From assembly GCA_002813895.1 (NCBI GenBank), contig CP024912.1, positions 496,001-560,000 of the forward strand: a stretch of DNA of 64,000 bases, in the 5' to 3' direction. Under the pieces are notes generated by a model. The model saw only the letters and a program-made list of their open reading frames with translations, did not search any database and was not told where the DNA came from. Origin of the DNA: Cyanobacterium sp. HL-69 (GTDB lineage: Bacteria > Cyanobacteriota > Cyanobacteriia > Cyanobacteriales > Cyanobacteriaceae). The translations under genes were made by a program, and so were the position numbers. Numbering within the stretch: the first letter of the stretch is position 1; the number at the start of each line of letters is the position of its first letter. Shown here piece after piece: positions 17,639 to 27,160 of the stretch.

Positions 17639-19360
17639 CTAATTATCAATAAAATCAGATGATTTTGCCCAAATAACTGTCTGATTACTATAAATTACCA
17701 TACCTGGTTTAGCCCCCTTGGGTTTATAAACATATTTGGGTTTTGTATAAATAACTGGAACTTGATCACTTTCCCTTCCTTGACTATAATAAGCCGCAAT
17801 ATTAGCTGTATATTGTAAGTCTTTTGCGTCAGGAATATCTCCTGCATTTAATCTTAGTAAAACATGAGAACCTGGAATTTCTTGGGCATGAAACCATAAA
17901 TCATAATCCGTAGCAATGCGAGAAATTAATAAATCATTTTGTCTGTTATTTCTTCCTACAAATACTTCAAAATTAGAAGGGGTTTTAAAGGCACGGGGTT
18001 GAGATTCTTGGTTATTACTTAACTGTCTATACTGGCTATCTTCTATATATTTTTGGTTAATTAATTCGGCTTTTATTTCTTCTAAAGTTTCAAAGTCTTC
18101 TAACTCATCATTTTCTAGTTGTAAAACATTATTTAAAGTTTGTTGAAGGTAATTTATTTCCTCTTCTACTTCTTCTAATAAAGGTTTAACAGCATCTTTT
18201 GCTCTTTTTAATTTTTGATTTTTTTTATAAAGGGCTTGAGCATTTTGGATGGCATTTTTATCGGGGGCTAGTGAAATTTTTATAGGCTCTCCTGTGGTAA
18301 AATCATCAAGGGTAATTGATTCACTGCCTATCTGCCATTGATGAAGATTTGCCATTAATAAATCGGCTTGGGTACGGTAAGTATCAGAGTTCGCAGACTG
18401 CTTCATTTTATCTTTATATTTATCTGCTTTTACCTGTAATTTTTTGGCAATATTTTTTATTTTTTGTTGTAGTTGTTGCTGTAATTGTTGGAAATTTTCT
18501 TGGTTAATTTTCTTAGTATAATAATCGTCAATTATTTCGTGTAAATTGTCCTTGACAATATTTTGGTCATGGGGAGGCAATACGCTATAACCTAATGGGG
18601 TGGTATGGGGATAAAAAGTTTTTTGGTGGATAGTGGCTAACCATTTTTGCCATTGTTGATAAAGACTTTTCCATTCATCTGGAGTTAGTTGGTTATTTTG
18701 TATAGATAATTCCATATCAGCTTCATGTATCAATTCTTTGGCAATGGTGGGGCTTACTCCTCGATAGGATTTTATCAACTGTTTATCGAGTCTGCCAGGA
18801 ATTAGGTTAACGGTTTCTTGCCAGTCGGTGAAAGATTCCTCTATTTTGGGAGTGTTACCCGTCAGGGGTGGGGGTAGTTGATAGGGTTGACTGGTTTCGA
18901 CGGTGCGCACACTGGATTTGGCGGAGGTAATTTGTTTAGCAACGGTGATAATCTGTTGTTGGGCGTTGGTAAGGATAACGTTGCTATATTTCCCCATCAC
19001 TTCTACATAGAGATGATACAAGGGTTTTTCGTTAGGGCGTTGGGCGAATTGCAAGTCAACCACTCTCTCCCATTTACTGACAATATTTACTCCAATTAAA
19101 GCATAACCGCTAATAAGGTGGCGTAGTTGTTCACTGAAGGTGAAAGTATCTTTTTTGCGGGGGGGAGGATTCCCAATACATATTCGGGCTGCTTGGGGAT
19201 GCCATGCAATGGTTAACCATGTTTTTTTTTTCAGACTACGTAAACATAAGGAGATTGAAGTGCGATCGCACTGATACACCTGTTCTAAACGAGATGGTAT
19301 ATATTCGGCATTGAGAGAATGGCAGATTGCCACAAGGGTTGTATAGTCAACAGGTTGCAT
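17639..19360 (-). CDS. rqcH: Rqc2-homologue RqcH (NFACT family ribosome quality control protein)
   Basis: Binds stalled 50S-peptidyl-tRNA complexes and adds C-terminal alanine tails to mark nascent chains for degradation. The 573-residue protein has NFACT-N (about 1-200), coiled-coil/CCR helices (about 270-440) and the NFACT-R domain (FEVFVGRNNRQNDLLISRIA, DLWFHAQEIPGSHVLLRL) toward the C-terminus. The position of the family's DR motif reads WERVVD, a Glu-Arg variant. It is older-annotated as a fibronectin-binding protein. It is monocistronic. Confidence 0.9.
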   Translation of the reverse strand: MQPVDYTTLVAICHSLNAEYIPSRLEQVYQCDRTSISLCLRSLKKKTWLTIAWHPQAARICIGNPPPRKKDTFTFSEQLRHLISGYALIGVNIVSKWERVVDLQFAQRPNEKPLYHLYVEVMGKYSNVILTNAQQQIITVAKQITSAKSSVRTVETSQPYQLPPPLTGNTPKIEESFTDWQETVNLIPGRLDKQLIKSYRGVSPTIAKELIHEADMELSIQNNQLTPDEWKSLYQQWQKWLATIHQKTFYPHTTPLGYSVLPPHDQNIVKDNLHEIIDDYYTKKINQENFQQLQQQLQQKIKNIAKKLQVKADKYKDKMKQSANSDTYRTQADLLMANLHQWQIGSESITLDDFTTGEPIKISLAPDKNAIQNAQALYKKNQKLKRAKDAVKPLLEEVEEEINYLQQTLNNVLQLENDELEDFETLEEIKAELINQKYIEDSQYRQLSNNQESQPRAFKTPSNFEVFVGRNNRQNDLLISRIATDYDLWFHAQEIPGSHVLLRLNAGDIPDAKDLQYTANIAAYYSQGRESDQVPVIYTKPKYVYKPKGAKPGMVIYSNQTVIWAKSSDFIDN

Positions 19361-19546
19361 ATTAATTAGTATTAGATGATAAGTATTAGGAGACTAGCTT
19401 TAATTGGTATTGCTAAATTTAAAAGTGCTGAATTTAATTGAAGTTGGTGACAATATTCTGAATCCTGAATTATTACGATAATTCCACCATGTTTTATACC
19501 ATAACCTTTGCAACGCCCTTTTATTATTTATTGCCCCTTGTTTGAA

Positions 19547-20329
19547 TTATCCATTATTCACATTGTCAATATATTCCTTTTTAACAGGATTACCACACTC
19601 AGATAATTGATAACTACCCTCCTGCAAACCATGCTTAACCGCCACCCTATCATCAAAAACAAAACATTCCCCTTCCCACAAACTTTCCTCCTTAGGTACT
19701 TCCTCCAAATACTTCAAAATACCACCCTTCAGATGGTACACTTCCTTGAAACCTTTTTTTAGCATTAAAGCCGTCACCTTTTCGCAACGAATACCCCCAG
19801 TACAAAATAAAGCTACCTTTTGCTCTTTATTCTCCTTCAAATTATCATCGATATAGTTATTAAATTCCCGAAAAGAATGAATATGGGGATTTTCCGCCTT
19901 TTTAAAAGTACCGATTTGCACCTCATACTCATTACGAGTATCTACCACCTTCACATCAGATTGAGAAATTAATTTATTCCATTCACGGGGAGATAAATAA
20001 GTACCCACTTGCTCGTTAGGATTCGCTTCAGGAATCCCAAAAGTGATAATTTCCTTTTTAATTTTTACCTTCATTCTTTCAAAAGGTATATTATTAGTCT
20101 GAGAATATTTAACATCAAACTCCTGATTCTCAAGACTTTTTTTTACTTCCCTGACAACTTTTTCAACAGCTTCTTTCAAACCCACAATATTACTGTTAAT
20201 CCCTTCAGGGGCAATCAAAATAGTCCCCTTTATCCCTAACCCATTACATAAATGTAGTAACTTCTCTTGTAATATTTCAAGGTCTTCTAATGAGATAAAG
20301 TGATAAAAAGAAGCAAAGGTAAATTTCAT
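19547..20329 (-). CDS. trhO: tRNA uridine-34 hydroxylase TrhO (rhodanese-like)
   Basis: Hydroxylates uridine 34 of certain tRNAs to 5-hydroxyuridine. The 260-residue protein has an N-terminal ferredoxin-like domain (GIKGTILIAPEGINSNIVG) and a rhodanese domain with active-site loop CTGGIRCEK and VVDTRNEYEVQIGTF before it. Length and motifs match TrhO (formerly YceA). It is flanked by spacers of about 170-190 bp and appears monocistronic. Confidence 0.93.
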   Translation of the reverse strand: MKFTFASFYHFISLEDLEILQEKLLHLCNGLGIKGTILIAPEGINSNIVGLKEAVEKVVREVKKSLENQEFDVKYSQTNNIPFERMKVKIKKEIITFGIPEANPNEQVGTYLSPREWNKLISQSDVKVVDTRNEYEVQIGTFKKAENPHIHSFREFNNYIDDNLKENKEQKVALFCTGGIRCEKVTALMLKKGFKEVYHLKGGILKYLEEVPKEESLWEGECFVFDDRVAVKHGLQEGSYQLSECGNPVKKEYIDNVNNG

Positions 20330-20503
20330 ATCCTATCTAGTCTCAATATTCTGAAAGGTAAATTAATCAAACTAACAAGGTAAATTTGGCAACAGTTATC
20401 CAGCATAGTTCATTAATTCTCAACAATTATATCACCAAAATTAATTTTGATTAGCTTATTTTTACATCCTTGCAAAAATTAAAAACATGATTTTTGTTTT
20501 TCA

Positions 20504-21634
20504 TTAAGACTTCGTCAATAAATAAACCCCTATACCAAAACAGATAAAATTGGGAAGCCATGCCGCCATAGTGGGTGAGAGTACATCAATTAAACCAAGA
20601 CTACCGATAAAAAAGCTAGTTAGATAGTAGCCAAAAACGATTAACACCGTTAAACCAAAACTTGTACCCTTATTATTTTGATTAAATTTTGCTCCAATGG
20701 CAGAACCAATCATGGCAAAAATGATACAGATAAACGGAAAAGATATTTTTTGTGCCGTACGTACACGATACATCAGAATACTTTTTTGGTTGCCCACTTG
20801 TTCTAAAATCTCGATATATTCAAAAGATTCACGAATATTCATTTCATAGGGGCTTCTACTTTTTGAGGCTAATTCTAAAGGGGTTTTGGGTAATGGTATC
20901 TTTTTGTGTTGGAAAAAATTACTACTAATTTGAGATAGATTTATTTTGATGTCATAGATAACACCGTTAGAAAAATCCCATTCATCCTCATTATTATTCC
21001 AATTACCACTTTCTGATACAGTAATCTTTTCTAATTGATGATTGTTAGTTTCTATTACTGTAATATTTTGCATTTCCCTGCCATCAAATTCTTGGGCATA
21101 AAAAAGACTCTTTAATTCTCGTTTCACTTTCCCATCAGCGGTTATTATCTCCTCATATTGAGGATAAAAAATATCTTGTTGTACTGTATATTTATTAACT
21201 ATTCCTGAATCTCCCGCAAGGATAGATGTGGCTCGATAATTAGATGGCGGTATAATCAACTCATTAAAAGCAAAAGTAACCAGAGTAATAACCAGACTGG
21301 CGACAATGGTGGGGGCAATAATTCTATAAAGGCTGATACCACTACTTTGTAAAGCAATTAATTCACTATCTTTACTCAGACGGCTATAGGTAAGCAGTGA
21401 TGTTAGTAATACAGAGAAAGGTAGGGCATAACCCACATACTCAGGAAATTTGAGAATAAAGACTTGAAAGGCAGAAAAAAGTGGTAGGTTAGATTCTATA
21501 ATTCGATGAGATAAATCAGATATAGTTGCAATGGCAACTCCAACACAAGAAAACATAGCTACACAAAAAATAAAGGGCATAATAAACTCCCTCAAAATGT
21601 AGCTATCCATTATTGATAGATTAAACCGACGCAT
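20504..21634 (-). CDS. LptF/LptG-family permease
   Basis: A 376-residue inner-membrane permease of the YjgP/YjgQ family. It would work with LptB to extract lipopolysaccharide and pass it to the periplasmic bridge. Three hydrophobic helices lie in the first 110 residues (FIMPFIFCVAMFSCVGVAIA, YVGYALPFSVLLTSLLTY) and three in the last 100, with a periplasmic beta domain between. Cyanobacteria commonly have one such gene. The partner ATPase LptB is not adjacent. It is divergent from the ArnT-like gene. Confidence 0.88.
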   Translation of the reverse strand: MRRFNLSIMDSYILREFIMPFIFCVAMFSCVGVAIATISDLSHRIIESNLPLFSAFQVFILKFPEYVGYALPFSVLLTSLLTYSRLSKDSELIALQSSGISLYRIIAPTIVASLVITLVTFAFNELIIPPSNYRATSILAGDSGIVNKYTVQQDIFYPQYEEIITADGKVKRELKSLFYAQEFDGREMQNITVIETNNHQLEKITVSESGNWNNNEDEWDFSNGVIYDIKINLSQISSNFFQHKKIPLPKTPLELASKSRSPYEMNIRESFEYIEILEQVGNQKSILMYRVRTAQKISFPFICIIFAMIGSAIGAKFNQNNKGTSFGLTVLIVFGYYLTSFFIGSLGLIDVLSPTMAAWLPNFICFGIGVYLLTKS

Positions 21635-21715
21635 TCACAGTAAAATTAATTTTCAAATCAACATATCTTATCAAGATATTGCTATCGTAACACTATCAAA
21701 CCTGTTCCAATATTA

Positions 21716-23302
21716 ATGATTATCAGCAAAAACACCCAAACTATCCAGAAAAAAGTATATATAATCTTGATAATAGGGTTAATTGTTCGTTCTATAATTG
21801 CTTTTTTCCTAAATCCAGGCTACGATGAAGTGTACTATTATCTATATGCCAAAAATTTAGATTGGAGTTATTTTGATCATCCTCCTTTAGTAGCACTAAC
21901 CACGGGAATAGGAGTTTGGATAACGGGTATTGTTAATCAATTTACCATTCGGATTGGCACCTTAATACTACACACTGGTAGCCTATATTTACTGTATCTG
22001 ACAGGCAAAAAGATGTATAACCAGTCTGCTGGCTTTTTTGCACTCGTCATTGCATCCTTAATCCCTATATTTCAAATTGCTTTTGGAATCCTGACTTTAC
22101 CCGATGTACCATTAATCTTTTTTTGGACATTAACATTATATGTAGTTAGTGAAGAATTTTTTAATTCTCATTGGCAGTATAAACCCTCTTACCGTATTGC
22201 CATTATTGGTGTTTTAGTGGGTTTAACTTGTCTGAGTAAGTATCATGGTTTCGTCTTAGGCTTAGGATTAGTGGGTTTTTGTGTCAGTAGTAAACCATAT
22301 CGGCGAGTATTTTCCTCCCCTTGGTTATGGTTATCTTTTGGCTTATTCTTACTGACTCTTTTCCCTTTATGGTATTGGAATTGGCAACACGATTGGGTAT
22401 CCTTTGGTTTTCAACTTTCAGGGCGTTTTGAATCCTCTACAGATATACAAATAAATATTCTTAATCTGATTCTTTTTTTCCTTGCTGGAATCGCTTATTT
22501 ATTCCCTAGTTTTAGTATTCCTTTATGGTGGATAACCATACGCTCATTTCTGATTGAAATTTTTAGTCGCCCCCATTATCCCAGTCGCCTAATTTTGTGG
22601 GTATCTTTTCCTATGGTGATTGGTTTTACTTTGTTGGGGGCGTTTACTCAAATTTTACCGACATGGGCAATGCCTGGTTTTTGGGGTTTGACTATTATGT
22701 TTGGGCATTATGTGTGTGCTTGGCATAGAGAATTTCCTCGTAGGATAAAAAACTGGTTAGTTTTTTCGGCCATTTTTATTTATACTCTATTTAGCATTGG
22801 TTTATTACACTTTACGACGGGAGCATTACAAAAACCCAGTCCTTTTTTATCTATGGGTATTTTAGCTCCAGAAAATGATCCTTCCACAGAATTAGTTGAT
22901 GTGGTGCAGTTGGGGGAAAGGCTAAATTCTTCTTCGGAGTTTCGGGAGGCGTTTAGTAATAGTGATTTTGTTTTTACTAATGCTTATTATCTAGGAGGTT
23001 ATGTGGCTATGGCATTGGCACAAAATGAAGATATGATAGATATGCCCATTACTTGCATTGGTGATGATGTGAGGGGTTTCGAGTTTTGGCAACCTCTGGA
23101 AGATTTCAAGGGGGATGATGGTTTATTTATTACGCTAAAAGTTTTTGGGCAGGATGATGTACTAATCAACGAGTGGGGGGAATATTTCGATAGTTTTGAT
23201 TTTGTTACGGAAATTCCTTTGTTAAGAGGGGGGGGGGTGGTGGAAACTTTTTATGTTTATGAGGGGCAAAATTTGCTCGTTACTGATGATGATTTAAAAT
23301 GA
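21716..23302 (+). CDS. ArnT-like glycosyltransferase, family 39 (GT83/PMT-like)
   Basis: A 528-residue multi-pass membrane enzyme using a polyprenyl-phosphate sugar donor. The catalytic first periplasmic loop has GYDEVYYYLYAKNLDWSYFD followed by HPPLVAL, the classical acidic motif of ArnT/PMT-type transferases. About ten hydrophobic helices follow, then a soluble C-terminal domain (about 390-528). The acceptor is unknown: lipid A, a surface glycan or a protein. It sits divergent from the LptF/G permease, which fits an envelope role. Confidence 0.85.
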   Translation: MIISKNTQTIQKKVYIILIIGLIVRSIIAFFLNPGYDEVYYYLYAKNLDWSYFDHPPLVALTTGIGVWITGIVNQFTIRIGTLILHTGSLYLLYLTGKKMYNQSAGFFALVIASLIPIFQIAFGILTLPDVPLIFFWTLTLYVVSEEFFNSHWQYKPSYRIAIIGVLVGLTCLSKYHGFVLGLGLVGFCVSSKPYRRVFSSPWLWLSFGLFLLTLFPLWYWNWQHDWVSFGFQLSGRFESSTDIQINILNLILFFLAGIAYLFPSFSIPLWWITIRSFLIEIFSRPHYPSRLILWVSFPMVIGFTLLGAFTQILPTWAMPGFWGLTIMFGHYVCAWHREFPRRIKNWLVFSAIFIYTLFSIGLLHFTTGALQKPSPFLSMGILAPENDPSTELVDVVQLGERLNSSSEFREAFSNSDFVFTNAYYLGGYVAMALAQNEDMIDMPITCIGDDVRGFEFWQPLEDFKGDDGLFITLKVFGQDDVLINEWGEYFDSFDFVTEIPLLRGGGVVETFYVYEGQNLLVTDDDLK

Positions 23303-23413
23303 AATTCCGTATGGTTATTTGGTCAAGGTTTTGGATGGAGAATTAGTAATTTATATTAGGGATTGTTAATAGTTAGTATAATAAATTAGAAAAATGATTG
23401 TGGATAGGTTTCA

Positions 23414-25654
23414 ATGGATACAGAAAAACTAACTAAGCTAGAGTCTAAATTATACAGCGAAATTCCCCTATTGGGCGATCGCATTAGACAACAAGCCATT
23501 AAAGAATTATCGGCAATCAAAACCCCTCAATCCATTGAAATACTAACTAAAGCGTTAATTTTTAGTGAAGATAAAAACGTGAGAAATGGGGTATTAAATA
23601 CCCTACGACAAATCAAGTTACAAGATATATCCTTGATTAATACTGTTTGTCAATTGTGGGCAGATAATCGAGAAATAGAGTTAACTAAATTAATTAAACT
23701 GAAAGGATGGGTTGCTTATAACCCTCTAAAACTAAGGGTATTAACGGCGGTGTCGTTAGGGTGGCAAGGAATACTTGAGGAAGAAGATAAAATCAAAGTG
23801 GTAGAAATTCTTTTGGATTTATTAAAGGATAAGGAAGGGGAAATCAGAGATAAAGCAAGGGAATGGTTAACATCTTTGAGTGACGAAGATTTACAAGCCC
23901 ATGTGTGTCGTTTGGCTAGTGAGGATAATAATCAGGATGCTTTAGATATTGCCATTGAGGTTAATTATAGACCCCTTGAGCCTTCCCAGTCGGCCTTGTT
24001 TTATTATTTTACTGAACAATGGCAACGTTATCAAGACATTGACCCCGACTATCATCTTTTGGAGGAGGTTTATTATCATGCACCTGATGATTTAAAAGAA
24101 AGAATTGATAGCCATGGCATGGGTTTAAAAAGATTGGAGTGGCTATGGATGTTACTCGGGGGGAAAGAAGGGAGAAGGATAGCCATTATTTCTGCGGATA
24201 GGTGGAAAAGAATATTAGAGGTATTGGCTTCGGCGAGAAATTGGGAAACCCTTTGGGAATTAGTTACCGTTGTGCCTGTGCGCTGGAGTTTGGAAATTGT
24301 CAAAACTCTCAAAAATAATCGTTGGTTACCTAAAGCACCAGAAGAAAAAGGCGTTTTTAACGAGATACTTAACCTTGCCCTGAAAATTAAGGGTAAGTCT
24401 ATTCCTCAAGGGAAGTTGATTCGCTGTGTGTATGACTGGAATCATGGGGATAGTATAAGTGCGATCGCCCTTACCAGTGATGATAAAATATTAGTTAGTG
24501 CTGGGGGAGAGTCTATAAAATTATGGGATACCCAAAAAGGGGAAACAATTACTACCCTCAAAAGACATCTAAAAGGAGTTACCGCCCTTGCTTTAGGGGC
24601 AGATGACATCACTCTTGCCAGTGGTAGCCGAGACAAAACTGTATCAGTTTGGCGCATTCCTGAAGGTAATAATCTAACCAATTTATCCGCCAATAATGCT
24701 TCCGTTTGGTCATTATCCATGACCGATGACTGTAAAATAATAGCCAGTGCTAGTTATCGAGAAATCCGTCTGTGGCAATACCCTTCAGGAAAACTTTACA
24801 AAACGCTCACAGGTTTCAAAACTGAGGTAGAATGCACTGTGATTACCAAAAATAATAGTTTATTAATGGCAGGGGGCGGAAAAAATGACCATACCGTAAG
24901 GGTATGGAGTCTTCCTGATGGAGAAAATAAATATACCTTCACGGGGCATCAAGGCGCCATTACATCCCTCGCTGTTTGTCCGTCTAATGAAATCCTTGCC
25001 AGTGCCAGTAAAGATGGTACTGTAAAATTATGGTCATTATCCACTGGGGAAAATAAAGCCACCCTCCAAGGGCATGAAGGCACCATTTGGCAGGTAGCTA
25101 TCTCCTCCGATGGAAAAACCCTAGTTACCATCAGTGAAGATAATACCATCAAAATTTGGCAACTAGCCACAGGTATCCTAAAAGCAACCCTAGAAGGGCA
25201 TCAAGGGGCTATCTGGTGTATGGATATTAGTCAAGATGGTAACTTACTCGCCACAGGCAGCCGAGACAATACCGTCAGGTTGTGGAGTTTGCCCGATGGT
25301 GCATCCATGGGAGTGCTAAAAAGTCATCAAAAACCTATTCGCCATGTTAGGATAGGGTGCGATCGCACTTTAATAATTACAGGAAGCGATGATAAAACCC
25401 TAAAACTGTGGAAATGGGATTTACCTCAACTGTGTAATTTGCCAATTTTTACCATTGACACTCTTCAACAAAAATCTATCTCAGACATCCTTATTAACCA
25501 AGAATTGACCCCTGAAGAAGAAAATTGGTTAAAACTAATGGAAAAACTCATTAACATTAAAAATCAGCGAAAATCGGTGATAGAACCAGAAAAAGATTTG
25601 CCCTCCGACACCGATGAGAATACAATAAACCTTGAAGAAAGCACAGAAAAATAG
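23414..25654 (+). CDS. HEAT-repeat and WD40-repeat protein
   Basis: A 746-residue cytosolic scaffold. The first ~180 residues look like HEAT repeats (IRQQAIKELSAIKTPQSIEI, IRDKAREWLTSLSDEDL). A helical middle follows to about 330. From about 340 to 680 there are eight WD-type blade endings: IKLWDTQ, VSVWRIP, IRLWQYP, VRVWSLP, VKLWSLS, IKIWQLA, VRLWSLP, LKLWKWD. The acidic tail is probably disordered. There is no catalytic domain. The Nudix gene starts at the base after its stop codon, so the two are certainly co-transcribed. Confidence 0.85.
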   Translation: MDTEKLTKLESKLYSEIPLLGDRIRQQAIKELSAIKTPQSIEILTKALIFSEDKNVRNGVLNTLRQIKLQDISLINTVCQLWADNREIELTKLIKLKGWVAYNPLKLRVLTAVSLGWQGILEEEDKIKVVEILLDLLKDKEGEIRDKAREWLTSLSDEDLQAHVCRLASEDNNQDALDIAIEVNYRPLEPSQSALFYYFTEQWQRYQDIDPDYHLLEEVYYHAPDDLKERIDSHGMGLKRLEWLWMLLGGKEGRRIAIISADRWKRILEVLASARNWETLWELVTVVPVRWSLEIVKTLKNNRWLPKAPEEKGVFNEILNLALKIKGKSIPQGKLIRCVYDWNHGDSISAIALTSDDKILVSAGGESIKLWDTQKGETITTLKRHLKGVTALALGADDITLASGSRDKTVSVWRIPEGNNLTNLSANNASVWSLSMTDDCKIIASASYREIRLWQYPSGKLYKTLTGFKTEVECTVITKNNSLLMAGGGKNDHTVRVWSLPDGENKYTFTGHQGAITSLAVCPSNEILASASKDGTVKLWSLSTGENKATLQGHEGTIWQVAISSDGKTLVTISEDNTIKIWQLATGILKATLEGHQGAIWCMDISQDGNLLATGSRDNTVRLWSLPDGASMGVLKSHQKPIRHVRIGCDRTLIITGSDDKTLKLWKWDLPQLCNLPIFTIDTLQQKSISDILINQELTPEEENWLKLMEKLINIKNQRKSVIEPEKDLPSDTDENTINLEESTEK

Positions 25655-26209
25655 ATGTCAATAATACCAGAATTACCCCAAAATCTCGGCTCACGGCTAT
25701 TTTTTCAAGGCAGAAAATTTCAATTTGAAGTAAATAAACTACGATTACCCAACGGCGTAGAAGGAGAATGGGAATGTATTCGTCACCCTGGGGGTGCATT
25801 AGCCGTCCCCATCACCCCAGAAGGTAAACTGGTATTAGTACGTCAATATCGCTTTGCCGTCAAAGGCAGACTTTTCGAGTTTCCTGCGGGTACCATCGAA
25901 AAAGGAGAAAGCCCCCTTTCCACCATTGAAAGAGAAATCGAAGAAGAAACAGGATATAAAGCCCACCAATGGCAAAACCTTGGTAAATTTCCCCTCGCCC
26001 CGGGTTATTCTGATGAATATATCTACGCTTTTCTTGCCCAAAATTTAGAGCAATTACCCCACCCTCCTAATCAAGATGAGGACGAAGATATTGAGGTTGT
26101 GTTAATGTCACCAGAAGAGTTAGAAGAAATTATCTATCGTGGGAGTGAAGTTGATGCCAAATCAGTCACCGCCTACTTTTTAGCCCGTCGTTTTTTAGAG
26201 CAAAATTGA
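25655..26209 (+). CDS. Nudix hydrolase, ADP-ribose pyrophosphatase type
   Basis: Cleaves a nucleoside diphosphate linked to another moiety, probably ADP-ribose. The 184 residues include the Nudix box GTIEKGESPLSTIEREIEEE followed by TGY, with the metal-binding REIEEETG. Preceding beta strands (VRQYRFAVKGRLFEFPAG) match the ADP-ribose pyrophosphatase branch. It starts directly after the WD40 gene stop, and its own stop overlaps the HAD gene's ATG by one base (TGATG), so translational coupling is likely. Confidence 0.9.
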   Translation: MSIIPELPQNLGSRLFFQGRKFQFEVNKLRLPNGVEGEWECIRHPGGALAVPITPEGKLVLVRQYRFAVKGRLFEFPAGTIEKGESPLSTIEREIEEETGYKAHQWQNLGKFPLAPGYSDEYIYAFLAQNLEQLPHPPNQDEDEDIEVVLMSPEELEEIIYRGSEVDAKSVTAYFLARRFLEQN

Positions 26210-26853
26210 TGATGAAACCACAAGTAATATTTTTAGATGCCGTCGGCACTCTTTTTGGGGTGAAAAATAATGTTGGTTGGGCTTATACTGAAATATCGAG
26301 AAAACATGGGGGTGACTATGACAGCGAGTTAGTTAATCAATCTTTTTATCAATGTTTTAAAGATTCTTCCCCTCTTTCTTTTGATACCCAAGAAGAAGCC
26401 CTAGTAAAATCCCTTGAGTTTGATTGGTGGAAACAAATCGCTAAAAATACTTTTGAATCTTTAGATTTACTAGATAATTTTAGTAATTTTGATGATTTTT
26501 TTGTGGAGTTATATAAACACTTTGCCACTGAGAAACCTTGGTATATTTATGATGATGTAATAGCCAATTTAAATTTATGGAAAAAAGAAGGGGTTGAACT
26601 AGCTATTATTTCTAATTTTGATACTCGTATTTTTTCGGTTTTAGACAGTCTTGATTTAAGTCAATATTTTTCTAGTATTACCATCTCATCCTTGTCAGGA
26701 GTCGCTAAACCTCACCCAGATATTTTTATTAAAGCACTCAATAATTATAATTGTCCTCCTGAAAATGCTTGGTATATTGGGGATAGTAAAAAAGAAGATT
26801 ATTGGGGAGCAAAAGCTGTGGGAATGAAGTCTTTTTGGTTATCCAGAGAGTAA
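26209..26853 (+). CDS. HAD-superfamily IA hydrolase-like protein (REG-2-like)
   Basis: A 214-residue HAD-fold protein. Motif I reads FLDAVGTLFG: the nucleophile Asp is present, but the usual second Asp of DxDGT is Val. Motif II is ISNFDT, motif III has Lys in GVAKPHPDIF, and motif IV is YIGDSKKEDYWGA. The missing second Asp (general acid) resembles the REG-2/HDHD3-like group; substrate and activity are unclear. ATG at 26209 overlaps the Nudix stop by one base. It is the third gene of the WD40-Nudix-HAD operon. Confidence 0.82.
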   Translation: MMKPQVIFLDAVGTLFGVKNNVGWAYTEISRKHGGDYDSELVNQSFYQCFKDSSPLSFDTQEEALVKSLEFDWWKQIAKNTFESLDLLDNFSNFDDFFVELYKHFATEKPWYIYDDVIANLNLWKKEGVELAIISNFDTRIFSVLDSLDLSQYFSSITISSLSGVAKPHPDIFIKALNNYNCPPENAWYIGDSKKEDYWGAKAVGMKSFWLSRE

Positions 26854-27160
26854 TTATTAAGCCATTAAAAATTAAGATAGTGTCAAAACAAGATATTTAT
26901 TAGGTGATAAATATTAGGTGAAAATCACATATGAATTCTTCGTAATCAGGGGTTAGAGAAAAAGTGGAGTAATGGTGTTTATCGATAATTGAGAATAGTG
27001 ACGTTTGGTAAAAGATAAGCCTATAACTTGATACTTACCCGCTGTTCTATTGTAAAGTTTTGTAAAGATAATCAGGGAAAAATATAAAAAGTAGGTCAAG
27101 TTTCCAGAAATAGATCTTAAGCTAGGATCAAAAGTACAGTTATCAATTGCCTTGTTTAGT
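26854..27160. other. Upstream region of ctaA
   Basis: A 307-bp AT-rich spacer. It contains the HLR1-like direct repeat (27051-27067) but no other gene, terminator or RNA that I can support. Confidence 0.5.
27051..27067 (-). promoter_or_regulatory. HLR1-like box (RpaB-type) upstream of ctaA
   Basis: On the minus strand the bases read TTTACA-AAAC-TTTACA, two 6-base repeats with a 4-base spacer, against the HLR1 consensus (G/T)TTACA N4 (G/T)TTACA bound by the response regulator RpaB. Only the C in the spacer departs from the A/T preference. It lies 94 bp before the ctaA ATG, in the reverse orientation. Regulation by RpaB is inference. Confidence 0.5.
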
